From contig OX387610.1 of the NCBI GenBank assembly GCA_947568835.1, positions 9,387,501 to 9,451,500 of the forward strand: 64,000 nucleotides of DNA, given 5' to 3'. A program made the translations under genes and the position numbers. Origin of the DNA: Protonemura montana (taxonomy: Eukaryota > Arthropoda > Insecta > Plecoptera > Nemouridae). Under the pieces are notes generated by a model that saw only the letters and a list, made by a program, of their open reading frames with translations, did no database searches and was not told the origin of the DNA. Below are positions 13,101-22,700 of the stretch, in pieces (the stretch's first letter is position 1; each line of letters opens with the position of its first letter).

Positions 13101-13197
13101 AGCGGCTGCAGCGGCAGTTGTTGCTGTGGCGCAACCGCTGATTCATGCCGCACAGCTCGTGGCTCAGCCCAGTCTACTGCCCGCTGCCTCATACTAA
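969..13197 (+). CDS. crol: crol (crooked legs): multi-C2H2 zinc-finger transcription factor, exons 3' of the window edge
   Basis: Ten exons (969-1136, 4371-4622, 5384-5528, 5855-6022, 7969-8052, 9554-9637, 10490-10657, 11080-11331, 11958-12137, 12995-13197) join without frame conflict into 567 residues plus a TAA. They encode 19 C2H2 fingers; fingers 3-16 carry TRKEHL/ARKEHL/TRKDHL in the recognition helix and TGE-type linkers. Fingers 16-18 ([37 protein letters not shown]) and the last finger ([13 protein letters not shown]) are the order known from insect crol. In Drosophila crol is a nuclear, ecdysone-inducible regulator with isoforms that differ in finger number. The N-terminus and any earlier exons are upstream of the window, as shown by the first exon opening with the second cysteine of a split finger. 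Only about 40 residues follow the last finger (alanine-rich tail), shorter than the tail I recall for the fly protein, so an alternative 3' exon is possible. Confidence 0.88.
1137..4370 (+). other. crol intron, 3.2 kb
   Basis: AT-rich intron with the donor GTAAAC and an acceptor of TTTCCCCGCAG. It contains homopolymer runs (A18 near 4223) and a purine-rich stretch near 4110-4150. I saw no coding region or recognisable mobile element. Confidence 0.6.
4371..4622 (+). CDS. crol: crol exon (fingers 3-5)
   Basis: 252 bp, phase 0 to phase 0, between CCCCGCAG and CAA|GTGAGT. It encodes the rest of a split finger ([19 protein letters not shown]) and two full fingers with TRKEHM and TRKEHF helices, then HACQ, the start of the next split finger. 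Exons 969-1136 and 4371-4622 both end with CQ and are followed by VCGK, so the finger is cut at the same place in its CxxC loop each time. Confidence 0.88.
4623..5383 (+). other. crol intron, 0.76 kb
   Basis: Intron with donor GTGAGT and acceptor GCGTTTGCAG. No element or RNA gene was recognised in it. Confidence 0.6.
5384..5528 (+). CDS. crol: crol exon (fingers 6-7), phase-switch exon
   Basis: 145 bp, entering in phase 0 after GCGTTTGCAG and leaving in phase 1 at CACACTG|GTACGT. It encodes [19 protein letters not shown] and a finger with a TRKEHF helix. The linker is HTNDTPF rather than HTGETPF. This exon changes the splice phase from the 0-0 exons upstream to the 1-1 exons downstream, so skipping it alone would shift the frame. 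Confidence 0.85.
5529..5854 (+). other. crol intron, 326 bp
   Basis: Short intron between GTACGT and CGCCCCGCCAG. An open frame runs through most of it into the next exon, so intron retention would be partly readable. No element was seen. Confidence 0.55.
5855..6022 (+). CDS. crol: crol exon (fingers 8-9)
   Basis: 168 bp, phase 1 to phase 1, acceptor CCCCGCCAG and donor ACGG|GTGAGT. Two consecutive TRKEHL fingers ([17 protein letters not shown] and [17 protein letters not shown]) are joined by a TGESPH linker. Because length is a multiple of three and phases match, the exon can be skipped cleanly. Confidence 0.9.
6023..7968 (+). other. crol intron, 1.9 kb
   Basis: Intron with donor GTGAGT and acceptor TTGATTGCCAG. 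AT-rich sequence without a recognised gene or mobile element. Confidence 0.55.
7969..8052 (+). CDS. crol: crol exon (finger 10)
   Basis: An 84-bp exon encoding exactly one finger ([17 protein letters not shown], with HTRQH), phase 1 to phase 1. The acceptor is TTGATTGCCAG and the donor is ACAG|GTCTGT. That donor is weaker than the GTGAGT/GTAAGC donors of neighbouring exons, which makes this finger a candidate for alternative splicing. The exon length equals one 28-residue finger repeat. Confidence 0.85.
8053..9553 (+). other. crol intron, 1.5 kb
   Basis: Intron between GTCTGT and TGTTTTAG. It contains a probable terminal-inverted-repeat element at about 8778-9346, listed separately; the rest is plain AT-rich sequence. 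Confidence 0.55.
8778..9346. mobile_element. probable non-autonomous TIR element in crol intron
   Basis: The left end near 8785 reads GCGTTCGGACGC then, after a short gap, ACGTTACTCCAATAT. The right end (9317-9346) reads ATATTGGAGTAACGTC followed by ATCGGACGCC, the reverse complement apart from a small deletion. About 560 bp lie between and contain no long ORF. The arrangement fits a MITE-like DNA element, but no clear target-site duplication was found. Confidence 0.45.
9554..9637 (+). CDS. crol: crol exon (finger 11)
   Basis: A second single-finger exon of 84 bp, phase 1 to phase 1, between GTTGTTTTAG and ACAG|GTAAGC. It encodes [17 protein letters not shown] with HVRQH. Its helix and VIH ending match the preceding single-finger exon (7969-8052), so the two probably arose by exon duplication. 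Confidence 0.88.
9638..10489 (+). other. crol intron, 0.85 kb
   Basis: Intron between GTAAGC and CCCCGACCAG, with a C-rich stretch near 9938-9950 and a T14 run near 10242. No gene or element was recognised. Confidence 0.55.
10490..10657 (+). CDS. crol: crol exon (fingers 12-13)
   Basis: 168 bp, phase 1 to phase 1, acceptor CCCCGACCAG and donor ACCG|GTGAGC. It encodes [17 protein letters not shown] and [17 protein letters not shown]. The TRKDHLVNH finger resembles a TRKDHMVNH finger I recall from fly crol and helps fix the alignment of the finger array. Confidence 0.9.
10658..11079 (+). other. crol intron, 0.42 kb
   Basis: Intron between GTGAGC and TGTTTGCAG. Nothing else recognised. Confidence 0.55.
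11080..11331 (+). CDS. crol: crol exon (fingers 14-16)
   Basis: 252 bp, phase 1 to phase 1, acceptor GTGTTTGCAG and donor ACGG|GTGAGC. Three fingers: [34 protein letters not shown] and [17 protein letters not shown] with HMRCH. The last is the diagnostic crol finger that directly precedes the PLKGNLLFH finger. Confidence 0.92.
11332..11957 (+). other. crol intron, 0.63 kb, with diverged 5S-SINE pieces
   Basis: Between GTGAGC and TCCGCACAG. A short stretch at 11349-11376 and a longer one at about 11596-11865 match the 5S-derived SINE body, both in the plus direction. They are separated by about 210 bp of other sequence, so this is either two fragments or one interrupted copy. Confidence 0.55.
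11596..11865 (+). repeat. 5S-rRNA-derived SINE, diverged body fragment
   Basis: The order of words follows the SINE body consensus seen elsewhere in the window: GTACACTAACTTTATTCACC, then GGAATCCTGTT, a TTGGTACTCTT block, CCGGCATCAGGTTTCC, then GGTTCATTATCATCA and ATTAGACCAGTGCCACA. The 5S head is missing here. It is among the most diverged copies. Confidence 0.55.
11958..12137 (+). CDS. crol: crol exon (fingers 17-18)
   Basis: 180 bp, phase 1 to phase 1, acceptor CTCCGCACAG and donor CTCCG|GTAAGC. It encodes [17 protein letters not shown] and [17 protein letters not shown]. The two fingers are separated by an expanded linker containing [10 protein letters not shown] instead of TGEKPF. The same kind of long linker is remembered at this point in fly crol, which supports orthology. 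Confidence 0.92.
12138..12994 (+). other. crol intron, 0.86 kb
   Basis: Intron between GTAAGC and CTATTCCTCAG. No gene or element recognised. Confidence 0.55.
12995..13197 (+). CDS. crol: crol terminal exon (finger 19, alanine-rich C-terminus)
   Basis: Begins after CTATTCCTCAG in phase 1 and ends at TAA 13195-13197. It encodes the final finger [17 protein letters not shown] with HLRKH. A roughly 40-residue tail follows, with [15 protein letters not shown] and an alanine/leucine-rich end. GC content is high until the stop and falls after about 13240, consistent with passage into 3' UTR. Confidence 0.85.
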
Positions 13198-16100
13198 ACG
13201 CTCACAGCCGGCGACTCCACGGCCGAGCGGCCGCAACTAGAGCACCGTCTTTCCGAGAACGTCACTGACAGGAAAGGAACCCACGAAGCGCGGTTTCCAA
13301 AACCAGCCGCTTGACATTTTTAGTGCCAAGGCCAATGATTTATCTGGTTCTCTTGCTAAGCTGTCAAAGGGTTGGCTGCAATATTGACTATGACTAGTTG
13401 AATTTTTCAGTGCCACAGTGAATTCTTTTGACTCGAGCATTTGAAAGACTCAACGAGTCTAACAAAGACTGCGTTTCTTGTCAAGTGGCAGAAATTTTTT
13501 GTTCAGTCAATTGACATGCAGAGTAAGCGAGAGGACCAAGGCCTTTCTCTCATCCTACTAACTCAGGGATTGGCTGGAATTTCATGACTAGTGACAACTT
13601 GGACTGGACGGCCATGGGTCTGTTTTACCTAATGCTCGTCTCCGTTACTCGTTCTCGCAAGGCAATCGATGTATTCTCTCATCGTGCATTTTGCGTTTTT
13701 TTGTTGTGTGTAACAAGGTTCAACTTGTATCTCCTAAGAGACATGGAGGATACGTCAACAAAACTGTTCAAAAGCCATTTTCATGGCTTAAGCAAGGCTA
13801 CAGACCGTCATTGTTAATTTTAAAACCAGCTATTATCATCCTTTGTTGATGTGCCAAAAGTATCCTCCAATTTAGTCAATGGTCCAAACTTTAAAAGTAG
13901 GCCATGCTGGTTTCGTATCTAATCTTTTTCGACCCTGACACACAATGCACTTTTCACTTGTAAGGGAAACCATTTTGGCAAGTTCGTTATTGCGAACAAC
14001 CATACCACTGCAGCGTTAATACCGAGAGGGGACGAGCAGGTAACAGAAAAGGTGGCATGCTCTTTGACGGCAGTGTTCAAACTTTGTGCGTGCACGCGGA
14101 CAACGAAACAAAGACGATGGTGTTTGTACATTTAGATTGGCACTATAGCTAGTTGGCGTGACGCCAAACTCTAACGCGTTGGCCGTTTTCGTACTGGGCG
14201 ACGAGCAAAGGTGCGATTCCTCATATTCCGTGGTTTTGCGTACATCAGAAATTCGTTACCAAGCCTGAAACAATGTGCTTTGCCGTAGTTTTCAGTGAGC
14301 GGCCGGTTGTGGGCTAAAGAACAGTTCGGAATACGGTTGATTAGAGTTTTTGTAGAGAGTTTTGGGTGCTGAAGTAAGAATGCTTAGGCATGCCGACATT
14401 TCCCAAAAGCAGCGTAAATATGCAAATTCCCCCTACTAGTTCCCTCGGATCTCAGGCCGATGATGCAACCGAGGCAAATTCTGATATTCTTCTGGTGTTT
14501 ACGTCGACGTTTTCGGTTCGTGTACTCATCGTCCAACCATCTATGCAATGCCAACGGACACAAATGCTTTTTATTTGGCAGCTTGTTTTAACTTTTTTAA
14601 GTATTTCTTATTTTTTTATATACCTTTGATGAATTTATCAAGAATTGGTAATTGTTTTATAGAACAATTATCTGTGTGTAAAAGCCACCGAAAACGGCCA
14701 ACGCTCTGAACACAACTCAGGCCGCGAATCAGATCTGCTCTAAGCTTTGTTGTCATTATTAATTAATTATACCTAATTATTATTATTATTATTATTATAT
14801 AAATAATTATATGCTGATGTATGGTCAGTACCTACCTTAGGTATAGATGCATAAGTAGTTAAACTAGTTTTAACATATCTTTCAATCAATGTAAAATACT
14901 TGACATAGGGCCGTTGCTTGTATAATTTTGATGCCTACCTTTGCTTTTGTTAGTATGTGTACTTTCTAGAGTCCCCCCCAAGCTTTAACCGACAATTATT
15001 TTACGGCTGCAATTGTTCCTCCAGTTTAGCCGAACGCATTCCACTAACACCCCTCCCCCGGTGATGGTTTTATCCGCCCTCAATGGGCATCTTGCGTACT
15101 TTTAAACATGTACATACTTTACTATGTAACACATTTTTACTAATTGATTCAGTTGCTTTCGTGGAAATTTATTGAGAGATATTTTATTTGTGCCTATTAA
15201 ATATATACTGTGGAAGCAATATTTGACTTTCTTATAAAAATTTGTTCCTATGATTTGCAGGGGCGTGCAGTGGGGAAGCAAATGGGTATGCTGGTATCTT
15301 ATAAATGCCGGTTTAATTGATTAACTAATCTACTGGTGGTTGAATTTTATTCTCCGGCTGTGTGCTGGAAACACCTTGGAGGGGGTTATGTGGTGCATAC
15401 CCTCTTCAAGGGTACGCCGCATTCCCAGCATTCTCTCACTGCAGGTCCCGGGAGATTTTCCATGTGACTTTCAGGTGTAAGTAAACCAAGTAAGTACTGG
15501 TAAGTTAGCTTTACCTATTATGTATCTAGTTGGTCAAGGCTCTAGTTACTGTTCCTGTAGTGTCACACCTTGAGGGAAGGGATTATGGTAAAATTATCTC
15601 AGATTGAAATTAATCTGTACCTTTTCTTCTTGTTACTCCCTGTATATGTAGATTTATGGATTGGGGATCCGGATGTCCAATCTTTCCATGCCTCTTATTT
15701 CTAACGTCTCCCATCCTAGTTCAGACATTATTTTAGACATATTCTAGTCCATACTTTACCATTAACTTCCTGGTCGCTCTTTGCTGTATTTTTGGAATTG
15801 CATATTCTGGTGTGGGTCTGATTAGCGATGTGAGCAATTGGGGCTTCGCGAACACATTTTAAGTTGCGTTGTGAGATGAGCAATAATGGTTTTTTGGGAT
15901 GAAAAAATGTGAAACCGATCCACCCTATAGATTAAAGCAAAACTGCCAAAATGTACAAGTACTGTTTTATCTCCCCCAGTGAATGCCACTTTTGTCATAG
16001 CCACTTGCTGACCATTCTCCCTATGAGTTGAAATGACCCATAACGCTGAAATTCGATTGAAGGAGTTAATTATATTGTCTCCTTTGCGTTTAATACTTGC

Positions 16101-16557
16101 TGTTATGAACAAAACACGTGAAAGAACAGTCCGGTGGAGGCGTCGTGGTCTAGAAGTTGCAGTTTGGTCGAAACGTCGCTCCAAAACTGAAAAATAAATG
16201 CATTCGATGAGAAGTCCAGCTACTTTTTCAATTCTGCCATTTAAAATTCAACCCTTTTAGAAAATTATGTTACAAAAGCTATTAGCATGCCAGTGCTGGT
16301 GGGTTTACAGGTTATGCCAGAGACCCAACACTCCAGAGAGTTTTTAGCTCATAAAACAGACCACACTGCAACTACTATTTGCGCTCGCATGGATGGATCG
16401 GTCGGTATTTCTCAGTCGATGAAGTTTCTTTAACACTGGTGCTGGGACTCTGACAAACCTAATGTTAGTGCATGCCTAATAAGAACCATACTAACCAGTC
16501 CTCGGTGCCGATTCATCAACATCCAGGCATATCAGGATCCCTTTGCCAATCGTCTTC
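13198..16557. other. crol 3' UTR and intergenic region between convergent genes
   Basis: 3.4 kb between the crol stop and the stop of the minus-strand gene. The crol 3' UTR starts here but its end cannot be fixed: no strong AATAAA follows closely, and an ATTAAA lies near 15196. An ATT trinucleotide run is near 14776-14797. No further gene recognised. Confidence 0.5.
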
Positions 16558-16789
16558 CTACATGTGTACTGAGTTGGAATTCATGTCTGGCGGCAGCGAG
16601 GTGGTTGAGCTGACCTCGGCTGCGTCAGCCACCAATATGGCGGCAACGCGCAAGTCGAGGTCGAGGCTGGTCTGCGACGTCGGATAGCTGGTGAAGTTTT
16701 GTGGGGCGAAGGTGCCCCAAGTCTTCATGCACTGCGGTCGTCGAAGGTGCGGATTCTGGGCAAGGTGCTTGCAGTAACCGATGTAGCTC
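16558..16789 (-). CDS. minus-strand gene, exon 7 (terminal)
   Basis: Enters in phase 2 after GTGTTCTCAG and runs to TAG at 16560-16558. It encodes SYIGYCKHLAQNPHLRRPQC, MKTWGTFAPQNF and a serine/threonine-rich end. The split codon GA|G with the preceding exon restores glutamate. Confidence 0.72.
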
Positions 16790-19700
16790 CTGAGAACACG
16801 CAAGGAGGCAGGAATGGTTTGTAAGGATTGGTAATGAATGGGTGCTGTGAAGGTATTCTCTATTTTGCTGCTGTTACGGTGCTCGACTTGAGTGGAAGGT
16901 TTTAAAGCTGAAAGTATCCTTCTGTCTTTGGTTACAATACACTATTTCTCATTATTTGAGCATAACAAGCTGAGCAAAAACTGAATTCCCTGAAAAAGGT
17001 AGGTACGACCTGCTTTTTTTCCTGTGTTTGTTCACTCTCAGTAATTTTTTTTTAATTCATTGAAATTTACATTCTTAGGGTCCATTGCTTATCGTATCAT
17101 CTTTGAGACACAAAGGAGAGAGTCCCTTTCCCAGGGTTGAATAGAAAAGAAATATGAAAGAGAATCGGGAAGCTTCGAACCAGCCTGCAGAAATGCTGCG
17201 AATGTTGCTATCAACAGGGCACCACAGAACTCACTCCATATGCTCCACGCCAGAAAATGCAGTGGAAAACGAGGCCAGTTCAGGCGGCGGTCGACACCCG
17301 GTCCACTGGGCCTTGGTGTTGTTCCGAGGCGGGTCAACACGCCCCAAGGAGTCCATCCGCGTGCCGAAGCCAATTAGACGGGGCGCTGCGCTCTCGGCAA
17401 CTATGTCTTTTTTAATTTCCTGACGCACGATCAGCTGATAATCAAGCTGTAAACAGTGGCCAGGGTTGGAAACAAGTTCTTGGAATTTGATCAAGGCTAA
17501 GCAACACTGCGCTGGGTTAGGGATATGATGGATGACCATCACAGACATTGTCAGTTCTGTTCAAGGGAGAGTTTGGAGGGATGAAAGTTATTATAACAAG
17601 TTCACTTGTATTGCTTATCAACCTCGCGACAGCTTGGATTTGTGGAGGAATCCTGTTGTTCGCGTTATACTGTCCATCGGAAGGGACGTTAAGCTTGTGG
17701 TCCTCTTGGTGCTCTTCGGCAGTAGTAGGCAACGTACAGTCACTGGGTTTTCCTTACTTCCTTCTAAGCTATGTTAGGTGCATCATCATCCTCCACTCGT
17801 TTGCCGACGCTATTAGACCAGTGCTGCAGGACCTGTCGTCAAAACACTGCATTGATACACCCTACTAATCAATAAACCGAGTGGTTCCTACCTCTGGTAT
17901 GCTTGTCTCCTTGGCCATAGCCGGCGTCAGCGTGGACACCTCGCGTATGCGATTGACGAGCCCTCTGGCAGCCGGTTTATCAAACTCAAACTCGAACAGT
18001 TCGATCAGCACCCTCTCGTCGATCTCAGGCTCTGCCGAGCCGCCGAGGTCGCGCATCCACGTGCAGAAGTCCGAAGCGATCTACGGTGGAAAAAAACGGG
18101 AAGCTAAGCGACGGTTGCTAGCGATGGGGACATAGGTGGTAACCCTGGGGGGGGGGGGGGGGGGGGAGGGGCTGAAAAAGTTATCAAATAATAACCTGTC
18201 GAGCAAAGTCAAAAAATGCAAGTGGCTGCGAATTGAGATTTGGAACAAGACAATTGGTAGCAGTTGATTTGAAATCGCAGATTGCCAATAGGATTTCCAG
18301 GCTGCCATTCCAAACCTGTAACCATTTCTAAATTGGCTGCCAATTGAAATTTGTGGCTAAGTGCAATTTTATAGATAATAATATTTTATTCCCATTCAAA
18401 CCTGAGGTTGTAACCTGGCAATGCAGACTGGAATGCCCTGGTAGAGTAAAATGGACTGTTTGGTTTATGCATGTAGCAGCATGCTAGCAATGTACCTATA
18501 GCAGCAATGCACTTCTGTGCCTACCAGGGCAGTACAGTCGAAGACGCCACCATCACTACCTACTGTGGAAAATAGACAAATTAACAAATTCACGGCATAA
18601 ATTGGACCTAATATTCTATGCATACTAAGATCATTACAAGAGATATCTATTTTATGGAAACTGCATTGGAGTAATGCAAGCAAAATATATATTTAGTAAT
18701 TTAAAATTATAGCAAGACGGTTAATTGTAATTTTGTAACATATTGATGACAGAATTGATATGTATTTTTAGTTGCACCACTTGTTAGCTCAGCTTTAAAA
18801 AAAACTGCCTAATTCATACAGTGGCTGAGCGTCGTTCGCCGGAGGGGCAGGGGCAAGTCCTTCTCTCACGGCGCTAAAACTAGGATTTTTTATTAACTTG
18901 ATGGCGTTCAGATTCTAGACCATACTACAAATAAAGAAGAAACAAAACGAATAAACGGCGGGATTCGTACGCAGATCCTGCCGCATTGCATTCAAATTCG
19001 TTATCAGCTCAACCACGAGAGCAGATCAAGATTGAGATTTTATTTGTAAATATTCATTGCCTAACTATGAAGAAGAGAAGCATTTTGGTAATCAGGAGAG
19101 ATATTGGTTACTTCGAGCGATAATAGGGAAATCTCCTTAAGATTATTAATTAATTATTATCATTGTGTTCCAATACGCGTTTAAAATAATATCTGACGTA
19201 TTTTTTCTTTTTACAATTCGATCATAACTTTTCTATTTCTATTTGTTTTAAGAATGGCTCATATGACATATATATATCCTCGTAATGGGATGAAAACGGG
19301 CTGTGACGTCAGAAATATTGTTCTGACGTCATTTTGGGTCAACTTTGCGTTCGCTATTGTTTCTTGACGTTTTTTGACGTCATACTGACGTAAGATATCA
19401 CTACATGTCATAAAAAATGGCGACCCTCGTTTTCGTACGAGATTGAAACGCAAACGTTTTAAACAGGTATATTTTATTCAAAATTGGATTAAGAAGAGCA
19501 GAAAAGAAAACGGGTTCATTATTTTCTCACAAAAAAAAATATATAGTTTCAAATTTGAAGAGATTTTCCTATTATATCGTAAACAGTTAAATTGGATGAT
19601 TTCCCGCACTTGACAACGCCTAAAGAGCGTGGCTCGCTGGTAAACACTGTGATTCGTGTCGTGGAGGTGGACCGTTCGAATCCTAGCGTAGCTGCTTTTT

Positions 19701-22700
19701 GGTTTCGTACCTACCATCGAAGTAGATAACACTTGGCCAAATAGGAAAAATATTACAAGTCCGGAATGTAGTACCAATTACTGCCAACAGGTGGCTCTGA
19801 TGCTAGTTTTGAACTTAACTCTAATTCCCATTCCTATATACTTGATGCTAGACTTAGGAGCTGCACACGGGGTATAGGTGGGGTTTGGGGTCGTGGGAAC
19901 GGCCCGCAAAATTGGCGGGTGCGACTGGCGCGAAGCGCCAGGAGCGCCCGGCAATTTTGCTAGTGTCTAAACATACGCCCAAAAAAATGCATAAGTATAA
20001 AACTGCGTTGTGGCACATGTGTGATTCGAACCCGGAATTTCATAAATCCTATGATCATGTCATATATGAATTCGATGCCTTTAACCACACGACCAAGCGG
20101 ACATCTGTTTCATTCTGCATTTTTGAGACATATAAGTCTTCTGATTCCAACTACCACTGGTGGTTGTAGGATATCGTATTCTAACGGTAAAAAGGTTCCT
20201 CCGGCGGGTGGATTCGATCCCGATAGCGGATATCTTTGACGTTACCGAAGCAGCGACTATACCATTGTGCCACGCAGACGGCCATACATTGGACAGACAG
20301 ATGAACCTATTTGAATTTCATGTTTGAAAAACCTGGCCTTCTCAGTGTCCCCATGACATTGATCGTATTGTTTGTTTAATTCGGTTTAAAACAACATTCC
20401 CGTTCCAGTTATCTATCATCCAAAATGTTTCTAGTATCATGGGCGATTACTAGTCGTCCTCGCAGGCAATGGCTAGACCCGGCCGTCAAAATTAGCAGTG
20501 CAGAAGTAGGTACTCGGCACCTCTAATGCATAGGCTTTCACCAACAGCCACGATTGATATAAAATGTGCAAGCACAAGAACATGACGGCTAGAACGCCAG
20601 TCGAAGTCCGTTGTTCCTACGCATGACCCCCATATACTCTTATTTGTAAAGTTTCACCGAACACGCAATCGTGCTAAGACACACCGTGACCCCAGCGCAA
20701 TCTGTTTGATATCAAATGTACCACGATATTTTCTGAGTTTTATATTTGTGTTGACTTATGGTAAATATCCAAAATAAAATACTCATATCCGATACAATAC
20801 CCATTTATATCATAATAACCAATGCATCTAACATAATATCCAACAGATTGCGCTGGGGGTCATAATGCGACTTAACACGACTGCGCGTTCGGCGAAACAT
20901 TTGCCAATAGGAGAACCTGGCGGCCCTTTAATCAGGCATCGGAGTTCCACTAACGTTCCTCCGGTCGGGCTGTTATGCTTGCATCATTGGTAAGTGGCAA
21001 GAGCCCTAATTCATACAGTGGCTGAGCGTCGTTTGCCGGATGGACAGGGGCAAGTCCTTCTCTCTCGGCGCTTGGACCAGATTTTTTAATTGACTTGAAA
21101 GTGTTCAGATATCAGCCCAAACTACTTACAAAGAAAAAAAAATGAAGAAATGGCGGAAATCGAACGCATGCCCTGCCGCTTTGCATTCGAGAACGCTAAC
21201 CGCTCTACCACGAGGGCAGATTTTTTTCGTTTTTTTTTTAGCATTTTGGTAATTAGAAAATATATTGGTTACTTCAGGCGATAATTAGATCGTTAAAAGT
21301 TAAGTTGGTTTAATTCCCTCAATGATATCAACTAGAGCGTAGCTCTTTGGTAAGCCCTGTGCTTAGAGTCATGGAAGTGGAGCGTTCGAGTCCCGGCGTT
21401 ACTGCTTTTTGGTTTCGTACCTACCATCGAAGTAGATAACACTTGGCCAAATAGGAAAAATATTACAAGTCCGGAATGTAGTACCAATTACTGCCAACAG
21501 GTGGCTCTGATGCTAGTTTTGAACTTAACTCTAATTCCCATTCCTATATACTTGATGCTAGACTTAGGAGCTGCACACGGGGTATAGGTGGGGTTTGGGG
21601 TCGTGGGAACGGCCCGCAAAATTGGCGGGTGCGACTGGCGCGAAGCGCCAGGAGCGCCCGGCAATTTTGCTAGTGTCTAAACATACGCCCAAAAAAATGC
21701 ATAAGTATAAAACTGCGTTGTGGCACATGCGTGATTCGAACCCAGAATTTCATCAGTCCTATGATCATGTCATATATGAATTCGATGCCCTTAACCACAC
21801 GACCAAGCGGACATCGGTATCCTTCTGCATTTTTGAGACATATAAGTCTTCTGATTCCAACTACCACTGGTGGTTGTAGGATATCGTATTCTAACGGTAA
21901 AAAGGTTCCTCCGGCGGGTGGATTCGATCCCGATAGCGGATATCTTTGACGTTACCGAAGCAGCGACTATACCATTGTGCCACGCAGACGGCCATACATT
22001 GGACAGACAGATGAACCTATTTGAATTTCATGTTTGAAAAACCTGGCCTTCTCAGTGTCCCCATGATATTGATCGTATTGTTTGTTTAATTCGGTTTAAA
22101 ACAACATTCCCGTTCCAGTTATCTATCATCCAAAATGTTTCTAGTATCATGGGCGATAACTAGTCGTCCTCGGAGGCAAGGGCTAGACCCGGCCGTCAAA
22201 ATTAGCAGTGCAGAAGTAGGTACTCGGCACCTCTAATGCATAGGCTTTCACCAACAGCCACGATTGATATAAAATGTGCAAGCACAAGAACATGACGGCT
22301 AGAACGCCAGTCGAAGTCCGTTGTTCCTACGCATGACCCCCATATACTCTTATTTGTAAAGTTTCACCGAACACGTAATCGTGCTAAGACACAACGTGAC
22401 CCCAGCGCAATCTGTTGGATATCAAATGTACCACGATATTTTCTGAGTTTTATATTTGTGTTGACTTATGGTAAATATCCAAAATAAAATACTCATATCC
22501 GATACAATATCCATTTATATCATAATATCCAATGCATCTAACATAATATCCAACAGATTGCGCTGGGAGCCATGGTGCGACTTAACACGATCGCGCGTTC
22601 TGTGAAACATTTACGAATAGGAGAACCTGGCGGCCCTGTGATTATGCATTGGAGTTCGACTGGCGTTCTCCCGGTCAAGCTGTTATGCTTCCATCATTAC

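Larger units (their letters stand above)
19692..20837. repeat. Near-identical 1.15-kb core, copy 1
   Basis: From CTGCTTTTTGGTTTCGTACC onward this core aligns without length difference to 21402-22547, with only scattered substitutions seen. Flanking homologous parts of the two units differ much more. The core contains a GC-rich palindromic stretch (CTGGCGCGAAGCGCCAG) and tRNA-like modules M3 and M4. Confidence 0.8.
18807..21002. repeat. Tandem unit A with four tRNA-like modules
   Basis: Begins CCTAATTCATACAGTGGCTG and ends with GCTGTTATGCTTGCATCATT. It carries tRNA-like modules at 18956-19024 (-), 19622-19700 (+), 20008-20103 (-) and 20190-20282 (-). It is longer than unit B because of about 0.4 kb of extra sequence near 19140-19580 that includes a TGACGTCA cluster. 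An internal inverted repeat pairs 20649-20715 with 20836-20900. Confidence 0.8.
21402..22547. repeat. Near-identical 1.15-kb core, copy 2
   Basis: Same length as 19692-20837 and nearly the same sequence; scattered base changes only. It carries its own copies of modules M3 and M4. Confidence 0.8.
21003..22697. repeat. Tandem unit B with four tRNA-like modules
   Basis: Begins CCCTAATTCATACAGTGGCT and ends with GCTGTTATGCTTCCATCATT, in the same order and orientation as unit A. Its modules are at 21151-21220 (-), 21333-21410 (+), 21718-21813 (-) and 21900-21992 (-). Confidence 0.8.

Noticed and set aside
19885..20169. 94-codon frames present in both tandem units (also 21595-21879)
   Set aside because: They run across GC-rich palindromic sequence and the antisense of tRNA-like module M3, so conservation reflects the near-identical core rather than coding selection.
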